From: Isoetes taiwanensis
Lineage: Eukaryota > Streptophyta > Lycopodiopsida > Isoetales > Isoetaceae
Direction of reading: 5' to 3'
DNA: 64,000 nucleotides
NCBI GenBank assembly: GCA_021234155.1
Contig: JAJEKV010000049.1
Coordinates: 9,954,292 to 10,018,291, forward strand
The position numbers were made by a program, and so were the translations under genes. The first letter of the stretch is position 1. Every line of letters begins with the position of its first letter. The notes under the pieces were generated by a model. The model made no database searches. It was not told where the DNA came from and saw nothing but the letters and a program-made list of their open reading frames with translations. This document shows positions 13,066 through 21,526 of the stretch, piece by piece.

Positions 13066-13644
13066 CTAAGGGAGGCATCCACGGAAGTATCTAGCTAAGG
13101 CATAGTCCCTGTCCTGCACAGTAACATGTTCTCTGTGCACACAACAGCGGACACTGTCCTTAAAGAGGCTAATTAGATGAGCCTCTGCTGCCTCTAGTAT
13201 ATCCAAGGCCTCTGCTTGGATTTTATTCATCTCCTCCACCATCGGGACATAGTCTGGTGCTCTCTCCCTCCTCTTCTTCCTTGATTCCTTCCTCCTCTCG
13301 ATGATGGCCTGCATCTCGTACCTCACCATTCTAGCGAAGGCAAGCTTGGGAATCAGAGGCTGAGTGCGTGCCTGCCAGTACATAATCTCCCTTAAAGCCT
13401 GAGTGCCAGGAGGAGCACCCTTTATCTTCTCAGGGCCACCATATCTAATACTAGGCTCCCCTTCCTTCGGCTTCCGCTTATTCCCATGCTTGTCTGTCTC
13501 CTTGGCTGCATCTCTCTCAGCTTGTCTCCAACTAGGAACAAGCCTAGGAGGCTTTGCCGGGCCGGATCTCTTGGGTGTGGATTTCTGCTTACGCCGGGAA
13601 ATGGGCTTCCTAGTACATTTTGAGGCCCGGGCTTCCGTGATCAT
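13066..13644 (-). CDS. Divergent histone H3-like protein (CENH3-like core)
   Basis: Intact intronless ORF of 192 residues. An in-frame TGA lies 12 bases before the ATG, so this start is the first available. Residues about 79-108 match the H3 alpha-N/alpha-1 region: PPGTQALREI (H3: PGTVALREI), then PLIPKLAFARMVRYEM. Residues about 141-190 match alpha-2, loop 2 and alpha-3: IQAEALDILEAAEAHLISLF, CCVHREHVTV, ALARYFRG. QAEAL with EAAE is more like plant CENH3 than canonical H3. The N-tail is basic and keeps an ARxxxxTRK echo of H3 R8-K9, but lacks K4, S10 and GGKAPRK. About 21 extra residues, strongly basic (RRKESRKKRRERAP), lie between alpha-1 and alpha-2, where CENH3 normally gains about two. 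The region is GC-richer than its flanks. It may be a rogue CENH3, a retrocopied variant or a transposon-borne histone. Confidence 0.75.
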   Translation of the reverse strand: MITEARASKCTRKPISRRKQKSTPKRSGPAKPPRLVPSWRQAERDAAKETDKHGNKRKPKEGEPSIRYGGPEKIKGAPPGTQALREIMYWQARTQPLIPKLAFARMVRYEMQAIIERRKESRKKRRERAPDYVPMVEEMNKIQAEALDILEAAEAHLISLFKDSVRCCVHREHVTVQDRDYALARYFRGCLP

Positions 13645-13649
13645 CGATC

Positions 13650-13715
13650 CTGGCGATCATCTTTGGTTCTGGCTGATGCTGATCATCTTTGGTCCTGCTG
13701 ATCTTCTTTGCACTT
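13650..13715. repeat. Short tandem repeat upstream of the H3-like gene
   Basis: GATCATCTTTGGTTCTG is followed by GATCATCTTTGGTCCTG and then a degenerate GATCTTCTTTG. It lies directly before the start codon of the minus-strand H3-like ORF and may be in its 5' leader. Confidence 0.75.
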
Positions 13716-15200
13716 CAGTGCGCTCCCGCACTTGCGAGCTTTGTTAGGTGTTCTTGTTCCTCCCCTCACCGCGCCAAACATTTGGGAATGCGGTTGTGGC
13801 CCCAATGTCTTAGAGGGAAAGCGATTCGGCGAAACTTTGGGCACCATGGCCTGGTCAACGCCCGCGGCACACAGGTCGTGTGTAGATACACCCCGATGGT
13901 CCGACGTAATCCAGCTCATTACATAGGAACTGGAAGGGCCGTTTCTCCATGCCGGACATGGATGTCATCATCCTCGGCCACATGACGTATGACCCGACGG
14001 CTTCCCTCTTGTCTCTGCGCCCGGTGGGGAAGGGCGACTGGCATTTGGATCCGTGAGCGCGGTCCATCGCGATACCACAATGCGATAAATGCGGTATTGG
14101 AAGATTGTGGCAGACAGAGGCCTCGCATAAAACTCCTTCCCCAACAACCTTACCGGAGCTCAGCAAGGAGACCCGAGTAGGAAACACTGTCGGGTTTTAG
14201 AAATATTCGTCCACACTATATTATTAATGTCCTGGACGACATTTCCAAGCCTTCGCCTGAACCCTTCTGGAAGGGTAGTGTCATCTACGTCTGATATCGA
14301 AAGCAGGGGAAAGTATGGCAACGCAACCAAAGGACAGAAAAGCTTTGCAACGATAGTTTCCAAAAATAACATTTCATGTCTGTCATTGCTACTGCTGCAG
14401 TTATCGTGGTTGGATTGAGCTCCAGATGTTTCGAAAAACGAAAAGGGAAAAATATTGCCCAGCCAACGCGTTTTCTCTGCCACAAGCCAGCCCAGGAAAT
14501 ATGGCACAAAATATTTCTCCCTTGATTCCTAGGGCGCCATCTCTACGATCGGCTGCCAGGGTGCAACCATTGGGTCTGCCATAAGCAACGTCTTCCGGCG
14601 CTATCCACCATAATCATGTATGTGGTTTTTCTTTTAACGCTGCGTTGTAGCATCCAGGGCAGTTCCAGAGGTATTTTTCCACAGGTACGTTTTATGATGG
14701 ATCCTATTTTTCAAACATAAGTTGATATTACGGGTTTGCATTCCTTTATTCGACATATCCTTTGACTTTGAATCTGCTGATTTCTCTTAAATTTCATCTA
14801 AACTTGAACTTTACTAGAGTCATCACATGTTTTCATAGAACATTTGAGACTAAAAATTAGCTACAAATGTCAATATCTACGAAGGGCTCTTACAAAATGA
14901 GGATCATCAGTTATCTTTTGTGCTATTTATTATATGCATTTCCTTGTGTTTATCTATATTTTCTATTTTGGCATGAGTTTGCAAAATAAAATCTGGACCA
15001 TGTTCTCCTTGTCTTTGTACTCTAAATTCCAATTAAAAAATTTGCCTCCTCCTATTGACCTACAATTTTTCACTTTACAAATAATGCCTTGACTGCCAAT
15101 GTTGTTGGTTGTATCCAGAAAACGAGGAATATTGTCCTTGTAGTAGCTGCCAATGCCACTGTTAAAGCCAAAAATATTCATTAAAAAGGAAATAGGTTCA
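13716..15200. other. GC-rich stretch without recognisable gene
   Basis: Several overlapping ORFs of 60-115 codons occur on both strands between 13.7 and 14.5 kb, as expected of GC-rich DNA. None resembles a known family. From about 14.7 kb the sequence turns AT-rich towards the TMEM256 gene. Confidence 0.4.
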
Positions 15201-17062
15201 ATGGCTTTAGCAATACATATAATTTCTTCTGGTGTTACCTTGGCTAAAGCATTTCATTAACTTTATTACTGTACAGGAACGACAGCAGTAGTATTAGGTA
15301 CATATGGGGCACATGTTTATAAGCCAAAAAATTTGGCATATAAAGAGGTAAGTTGTTAATGTAAGCAGTTTTATCTCCCATACTTAAATATCAACGTGCC
15401 ATTTAAGACATGGTGTAATGCTGATGCATGTCTTGCAGGTGTATCAAACCGCTAGTTTATATCATTGGGCACATTCAGCAGCATTGCTAGCTGTGCCAAA
15501 TACTAGGCATCCTCATATAGTGAGTATCTATTAGCATGATATGTAAATATTCTGTGACATTGTCAGTTTTTTGGATCTACAATCTAAAAGAATAATGAAA
15601 CACATACTTTATATTGTCCATAGAATGTTGCGTGGCAAGAGAAGGTCTGTTGGTCTCATCAATGTCAAGTCAAGTGAAGCCCAATTAAGAACCTGGTACT
15701 CTGGATGATTGTTTCAGACGGTATTGCCTGGGAAAAATGCTCATAGGAAGAAAGGAAACTTCATGTTATGTCCTTCACATGTACATGAATGTGCTTTCAA
15801 TCTTAATTATAATGTTCTCCTACACATGGACATAAATGTGCTTTCCCTAGGCGGTATTGCCTGGGAAAAATGCTCAATAAAAAGAAAGGGAACTTTATGT
15901 TATATCTTACACACGTACATGAATGTGCTTTCCTTAGGCGGTATTGCATGGGGAAAATGCTCAAAAAAAAGAAAGGGAACTTTATGTTATGTCTTACACA
16001 TGTACATGAATGTGCTTTCAATCTTAATTAATGTTGTACGTGTTGTCAACATTTAGTCATTGCTAATGATTACTTATATTATGATTTCTAAATTACTTTT
16101 TGATTTGATATAGTTTGGAGGTCTTTTGACATTTGGCATTGTGGCATTTTGTGGAACGTAAGAATTTCCATACGCATATTTCTATGTATTAAAATGCAGT
16201 ATTGCCTTAGATTGTATATTGAGAATTGTCCATAGTCAAGTCTATTTTATAAGTGAAAACAAGAAAATAGATCTTCAAAATTGGTGGCAGCATTTGAGAA
16301 TTATGCGTCCAAGCACCTAGAATCAGGACTAGGCTTGGAGGAGGCAAAAGCTCACGACGCCTTTCACAAAGTAAATTTGGTTAAGTGGCTAAGGAGCATG
16401 GCATAAAAGGCTACAAGAGTAGATTTAGAAGAGTAGATTCAACCTATATCTAAACCATGGTGAGAGTATCAGTATCTGCATCAGGGCAAATGCTTTTCTG
16501 ATGACACCCAGTTAAACATTTGTATTCCTTTGATTTGGTTAGAACCTCTTGTTCAAGTACTGAGTTGGGTTGGACAGTACTGTGGCAAAATATTGATGTC
16601 ATCTGTGACATGGACATGACTAGGAAACCTTATCACACAGTTCTTTTGTTCTAGGATGACTTCGTTTTGCTGTTCTTTGCTTCAGCTGTCCATCCATGTC
16701 TGCAGGTCTCATATTTATGGTACAAGAAAGCGAAAAACACTTGGGCAAATTCTCTGTATGTGTCATTTTGTGTTTTGAAAGCCTAGAGATAAACAGGACG
16801 TACATGGTAGAAAAGACACAGTACCTAGGTGGCGTGCTAGCATCATGCAGTATTCAAGTATTCAGAGCAAGACTGTTATTCTTGTTCAAATATTCTTTGT
16901 GTTTGTTGCTTCTAGATGTGGCCTCATTAATTATAATCTAAACATTGGATTTGGGTGTACAGGTGCTACACTGTTGCCTTACTTGAAGATCAGAAATATG
17001 CATTCCCTGCCCCTTTTGGTGGATTTGCATTTTTAAGTGCATGGGCTTCTCTACTATTTTAG
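15201..17062 (+). CDS. TMEM256/DUF423 family membrane protein
   Basis: Five exons: 15201-15231, 15277-15347, 15439-15519, 16114-16157 and 16963-17062 (TAG), encoding 108 residues, about the family length. All introns are GT-AG and the joins keep frame. The conserved core is clear: VVLGTYGAHVYKP, then VYQTASLYHWAHSAALLA, FGGLLTFGIVAFCGT and APFGGFAFLSAWASLLF. These form the short hydrophobic helices and the family HxxH-like segment. The protein is a small, probably four-helix membrane protein of unknown biochemical role, often mitochondrial in other eukaryotes. Exon 1 is the weak point: the ATG is my choice because it supplies the expected SG before TTAVVLG, but it implies a 45-nt first intron. 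Intron 3 carries a minisatellite. Confidence 0.85.
15718..16020. repeat. 87-bp minisatellite in TMEM256 intron 3
   Basis: Three copies of a unit containing GGTATTGCCTGGGAAAAATGC and ending ACATGTACATGAATGTGCTT. Copies 2 and 3 (about 15836-15922 and 15923-16009) are in register at 87 bp; copy 1 (about 15718-15800) is separated by a partial unit. Confidence 0.9.
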
Positions 17063-17510
17063 CTAACGGCATGTTGCAATCTCATTGATCCTAAAGTTGA
17101 TACAGGAATACCTTTCTAACCTTACCTGCATTGGTATCTGTGATCATCAATCCTCACAACAATTCACCATTTGAAAGTCCAAAGTGTATTACAAAAGCTG
17201 AAAAATAATTAGAAAGTAGGAGATTGGAGTCAAATAGCACAAGTGTTATACTCTGATGTTATGATTCTTTGTATCTGATTTGTTTAATCTTGTTAACAAC
17301 AAGCTTAAAGTTTGGTACAATAGCTGAGACGATTATGTCATGTTTGCATACGCAAAGAAATTCCATTAAATAAAACATACATAGGCACATTTCTCAGCAA
17401 AGATTCAAAACATATTCTCATCAAGCAGTGTTAAGCTTAATAAAGCTACATTTTCATTATGCAAACTATAAGCTTATAAGCTTATTCGTAGCACTCTTTA
17501 CATAAGGAAA
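17063..17510. other. Intergenic between TMEM256 gene and lectin fragment
   Basis: AT-rich sequence between the convergent ends of the two genes. No further gene is seen. Confidence 0.5.
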
Positions 17511-17765
17511 TCAGACTGGAACCATCTTCCATCGTTGACTGTCATATTCCTTCAACCAGTGGTAAAGGATAAGCTTAGTTCCTTCTTTTATGCCACCATG
17601 CTTTTTATCACCATGATCAGCATCCATGTTCAGGTCTATATTGTTATACATTCGAATTGTTGTAAATCCATGCACCAAATTATCACTTGTAGACCACAAA
17701 ATTGAATCATCCACATGTCCCTTGTGATATGGCACAGTGTAAATCTGCCACACAGATTCACGGAT
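17511..17765 (-). CDS. EUL-type (Euonymus) lectin domain, C-terminal part
   Basis: Minus-strand reading of about 80 residues ending at a stop at 17511. It matches the C-terminal half of the EUL/EULS (R40-like) lectin domain, a beta-trefoil carbohydrate-binding module of plants. Seen in order: VWQIYTVPY, DDSILWSTSDN, GFTTIRMYNNIDLN, HGDKKHGGIKEGT, QRWKMVPV. A stop (TAA) lies in the same frame just upstream, near 17770, and no convincing acceptor is visible there. The N-terminal half of the domain (about 70 residues) was not found before a LINE starts at 17958. This is therefore a 3'-terminal exon with an unrecognised acceptor, or more likely a truncated gene cut by decay or the LINE. Confidence 0.75.
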   Translation of the reverse strand: MRESVWQIYTVPYHKGHVDDSILWSTSDNLVHGFTTIRMYNNIDLNMDADHGDKKHGGIKEGTKLILYHWLKEYDSQRWKMVPV

Positions 17766-17957
17766 TTACAAATTCCCATATAAGAAGAGCGTTCATTCTT
17801 CATCATTTTGAAGTTTTATATAAGCTATGAGGTCGATTGTAAGAGGCGAGCCAATGATTAATTCTTTGAATAATGGTTAGATCATTTCCAATTATGTAAC
17901 AGCTCCCAAAGATCTACGACCTATGTGAAATGTCACCGTTTATGTGATGTTTAAAAG

Positions 17958-19000
17958 GGAATAGAATAGAATAGAATAGTTTTTTTAACGTACACGGAGA
18001 CCAATAGGTCATGGGACCCATACAATGGGCTAGTACAATCATTACTACTAGGATTAAAAAACCCCTGCCTCGAAAGGTTTTCAAGGGAAAAACCTTTGCA
18101 GTAATGATGATACTAGACAAATGGAGATAATGACTACTGAGGGCTCAGTAACTGCAGATGTTTATCTAGAACCTCAAGTATGTATAATGCCAAGTCATGC
18201 ACAGATGGTGCTGTGAGAAGTTGTGGAAGCGTGGAATGGAATGCTAAGGTCAAAAAAATGATTAGGACTATCTCAAAAGCGAGGGCAACTCGAGGAAGAG
18301 TATGGCTTTCATCTTCAATAACACAGAATGAAACACATAGTCACTTCTTTCGCTGCAATGCGGCCGCTCCCATCTACTGTCTCAATCCGTAGCTTTGTGG
18401 GACCCCGTGCGAATTGATGCAATAGCCACAAGCTTGTTCTCGACAATGAAGCAAACAAATAAGCTTGGGGCCCCGTGCCAAGGTGGGATTTATGTATGCA
18501 TGATAATGACCGGTTTTTCACTTGGGCCAAAGTAGTCTGCGTCCCATATCTTTTGAAAAAGCGACCATTGAGATATTGTTGCAAAAGCTTCGGGATCGAA
18601 GCGGCAAGCATCGAGCCGAAGCTTTCAAAGTTTACCCGCCAACGGGCAAACCATGTAGTGCAATGCTCTTTCCAACATCGTTTCAAACGCTGAGGAGATT
18701 CAGCCATGGCAAGTGCAAGAACAGGATACCTAACATCATCCATGTGGTGCACCTTGCAGATATAGTGGAGATGGCGCTTCATGGCAGAATGTTGAAGAGG
18801 CCAAAAACATGTCTCTTGTAAAAGAATAGCATAGGGCACCGTTGTTTTAACTCTGAGGCTGTAAGTGAGAAAGGACTTTTGCACCCGCTCCAAGCTCTCC
18901 CAAGCACTAGCACTAATGGCAGGTCCCCACACTTCAGAACCATACAGTAAAACATGCTCTACCAAAGCCCGAAACAAGTGGGCTTTCCGTGGCCAATCAT
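17958..19000 (-). mobile_element. 5'-truncated LINE, (TATTC)n-tailed
   Basis: On the minus strand the element ends in a pentamer tail (GAATA units, 17958-17980) preceded by an ACGTACACGGAGACC 3' region. That 3' region resembles the one inside Helitron 2 near 58930. It carries an open reading of about 220 codons (18977-18315) beginning ALVEHVLLYGSEVWG, the connection segment after reverse transcriptase in many LINEs. No RT or endonuclease remains. The left edge of the coding copy near 19.0 kb is approximate. Confidence 0.75.
18315..18977 (-). CDS. LINE ORF2 C-terminal fragment
   Basis: About 220 open codons. The VLLYGSEVWG motif and the following ESLERVQKSFL are typical of the region after the RT thumb in LINE polyproteins. 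The catalytic FADD/YADD motif is absent. It is a remnant within the truncated LINE and not a host gene. Confidence 0.75.
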   Translation of the reverse strand: MFRALVEHVLLYGSEVWGPAISASAWESLERVQKSFLTYSLRVKTTVPYAILLQETCFWPLQHSAMKRHLHYICKVHHMDDVRYPVLALAMAESPQRLKRCWKEHCTTWFARWRVNFESFGSMLAASIPKLLQQYLNGRFFKRYGTQTTLAQVKNRSLSCIHKSHLGTGPQAYLFASLSRTSLWLLHQFARGPTKLRIETVDGSGRIAAKEVTMCFILCY

Positions 19001-19212
19001 GAAAAACTTATGATCTTTAAATTTATGATCCTCGTTAGATGTAACGATTGCCTAATGGAGCTTATCAAGACATGAATCCTAATGCTATCTTCAACACTAT
19101 TACGAAGCCTTAAGTACTAGTACTAATTAATGCTTGCTTTTAATAATTTTCCTTTAGTGTTTTTGCTTTCATTGATCCCTTGGCATTGAATTTTTGATTA
19201 CATGAATGAACA

Positions 19213-21067
19213 TCTTTATATTATAATGTTATTAAGTATGTCATGAATGAAACCCTAATTTGGATGGTTGAGATCATCCGATTGCATTCGGAGGTCGAGA
19301 TTTATCGCACGACTTCCCACCACTGTGATTAGTCACGCTTTGATCTCTTAAGAGGAAGAGGAAAAGGAAAAGGGAGGACAAAAGGGGAAAATGAAGGATA
19401 AAAAGGCACGAGGAAAAGGGGAAGGGGGAAAGGGAAAAAGGGAAGGGAAAATGACATGGGAAAAAGGGGAAGAGGAAAAGGGTGAGGAAAGGGAAAAATA
19501 GTATGGGAAAAAGGATAAAATAAGGTAAAAGAAAAGGGGGAGGGAGGAAAAGGAAGGGAAAAAGGGCAACGAGAAAAGGTGAAGGGTGAGGAAAGGAGGA
19601 AAAGGGAAGGGAAAAAGGGAAAGAAACAAATGGTGGAGAGATGAAAAAAGACATGGGAAAATAAAAGGGGAAAGGAAAAATAGAAAAGGAGGCGAAAAGG
19701 GAAGTGAAAAAGAGCACGAGAAAACGAGAGAGGAAAATGAAAAAGAGGAAGAGGCGAAGGGCATGGGAAAAATTTGAAAAGGAAAAGGGTGAGGAAAAGA
19801 AAAAAAAGAAAGGGAAAAAGGGCATGGGAAAGGGGAAAGGGGAAAGGAAAAGGAGAAAGGGGGATAGGGAAATGGAAAATGGAAAATGGGAAAAGGGGAA
19901 GAGGGTGGGAAAGGAGGAAAACGAGCACGTAGAAAAGGTGAGGAAAAAGGAATGGAAAAGGTATTAAAGAATAAAAATGGAAAAAGAAATGGAAAAGGAA
20001 GGGGGAAAGGGAAGGGAAAAATGACACATGGAAAAGGGGAAGGGATGAAAAAGGAAGGCAAAGGAAAAAGGAAAAGGGAGGCAAAAAGGGGTGGGGGTGG
20101 GGGAGGAAGGAAAAAAGGGCGCGAGGAAAAGGGAGAGGAAAAAGGAAAGGGCACTTGAAAAATGGAAGAGGCAAAGGGCGAGGAAAGGGAAAGGCAAGGG
20201 AAAATGAGCATGGAAAATGAAAAAAGAAAAAGGGGAATAAGAAAGAGAAAAAGGGATTAGGGGAAGAGGGTAAGGAAAGGAGGAAAAGGGAAAAAAGGAA
20301 TGGAAAAAGACAAGGGAAAATGGAAAGGGAAAAAAGAAAAGGAGAAGGAAGGGGGAAGGGAAATGGGAAAAGGGCACGGGAAAAAGGGAAAGGGTAGAGA
20401 AAGGATAAAAAAAGGAAGGAAAATGGAGATGGAGGAGGGAGGGGGGAGGAGGGAAAAGTAAAAGGGTAAAAAAAAAGGGGAGAGAGAAATGGGAAAACGG
20501 AGAACATGGGATAAAGAGGAAGAGGCTGGGGAAAGGAAGAAAAGGGGCACATGAAAAAGATGGAAAAAAAGAAAACAAAAAAAAGGGCATGGGAAAAGGG
20601 AAAGGAAAAGGGAAAGAGAAAAGGAAAAGGAAGAGGAAAGGAAAAATGGCACAGGAAAATTAGGAAGAAAGGGAAAGGACTAAAAAGGAAAGGGAAAAAG
20701 TCCATTAAAAAAAGGGAAAGGGAAAAAGAAAAGCGGAAAGAGAAGGGAATGGAAGGGGAGGGAGAATGAGTTAAAAAAAAAAAAAGGGAAAAAGGGAGAA
20801 GGGGAAAAGAAGACGTGTAGGGAAAATAGGAATAAGGGAAAAGGGAAAAAGAAAGGGCGTAAGATAACAATGAAATAAGGAAATGTGGGATAGAGCAAAA
20901 GACAACGGAAAGGGAAGGGTGTTGAATATACAAAAACCTATTATAGCCCAGCAATGCTGGATATGGTTTCTATTCTATTAGATTTATGAAAAGGAGTCTG
21001 AGATGAATATATTTTCGTCTACACAGGTTCCCAACTTATGCCCAGCAACGCTGGGTACCATTACTAG
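19213..21067 (+). mobile_element. Non-autonomous Helitron 1 with polypurine interior
   Basis: Begins TCTTTATATTATAATG and ends in the palindrome GCCCAGCAACGCTGGGT, then ten bases, then CTAG. It sits between A (19212) and T (21068), as expected of Helitron insertion, with no target duplication. No Rep/helicase is encoded. Most of the interior is a polypurine tract. A second Helitron (58201-61165) shares both ends, including the 140 bp before the 3' terminus. A second, decayed copy of the terminal hairpin (GCCCAGCAATGCTGG) lies about 110 bp upstream of the end. Confidence 0.85.
19350..20910 (+). repeat. 1.55-kb polypurine tract (GGAAAA-like)
   Basis: The plus strand is almost pure A and G, built from irregular words such as GGGAAAAAGG and GGGAAAGG with rare C or T. 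It yields long Phe/Pro/Leu/Ser-rich pseudo-ORFs on the minus strand (up to about 540 codons), which are compositional artefacts. Such tracts can form intramolecular triplexes. Confidence 0.95.
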
Positions 21068-21074
21068 TAATATA

Positions 21075-21260
21075 TTAGTGTTGTAGATATGCATCGAAGA
21101 AAGTAAAAGATAAACTTTTGGATTTGCAAATCCAACCCATTTGCACAATATAGAATTCTAGAAGATAAACTTTTGGATTTGCAAATCCAACCCATTTGCA
21201 CAATATAGAATTCTAGAAGACAAACTTTTGGATTTGCACAATATAGCATTCTAGATGATA
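21075..21260. repeat. Short tandem repeat, about 51-bp unit
   Basis: AAACTTTTGGATTTGCAAAT, then CCAACCCATTTGCACAATATAGAATTCTAGA, repeated twice with a third partial copy. Lies between Helitron 1 and the ARC5 start. Confidence 0.9.
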
Positions 21261-21526
21261 AAAATGTGTGACGACTACTTAGGGTGCTTTCCCATGGGCT
21301 GAAATTCAAATTACTAGAATTAAAATCCAACACAAATCCCAACCCTGCAGTTCTGCTAACCTTTTTTTATCTTGGCATTTAGATCTACTTGTTTAGGCAT
21401 CGGTGGAAACCTCCCGCCCATATGCTCCATTCAAAAGTCGAGCAATTCTTCATCCATCCGGGATCCTTCTCTTCTGTATCCTTTTCCATCAAATTATTTT
21501 AGTTGATCAATCCAGTAGTTGGATCA

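Noticed and set aside
13716-14520. Overlapping ORFs of 60-115 codons on both strands
   Set aside because: GC-rich DNA with few stops; no frame stands out or matches a family.
19274-20954. Minus-strand ORFs of 130-540 codons rich in Phe, Pro, Ser and Leu
   Set aside because: They arise from the polypurine tract: pyrimidine-only codons contain no stop. Several overlap in all frames and none has domain structure.
21503-21526. Upstream extension of ARC5 to a TTG at 21503
   Set aside because: No ATG there and a TAG directly precedes it; the first in-frame ATG is 21527.
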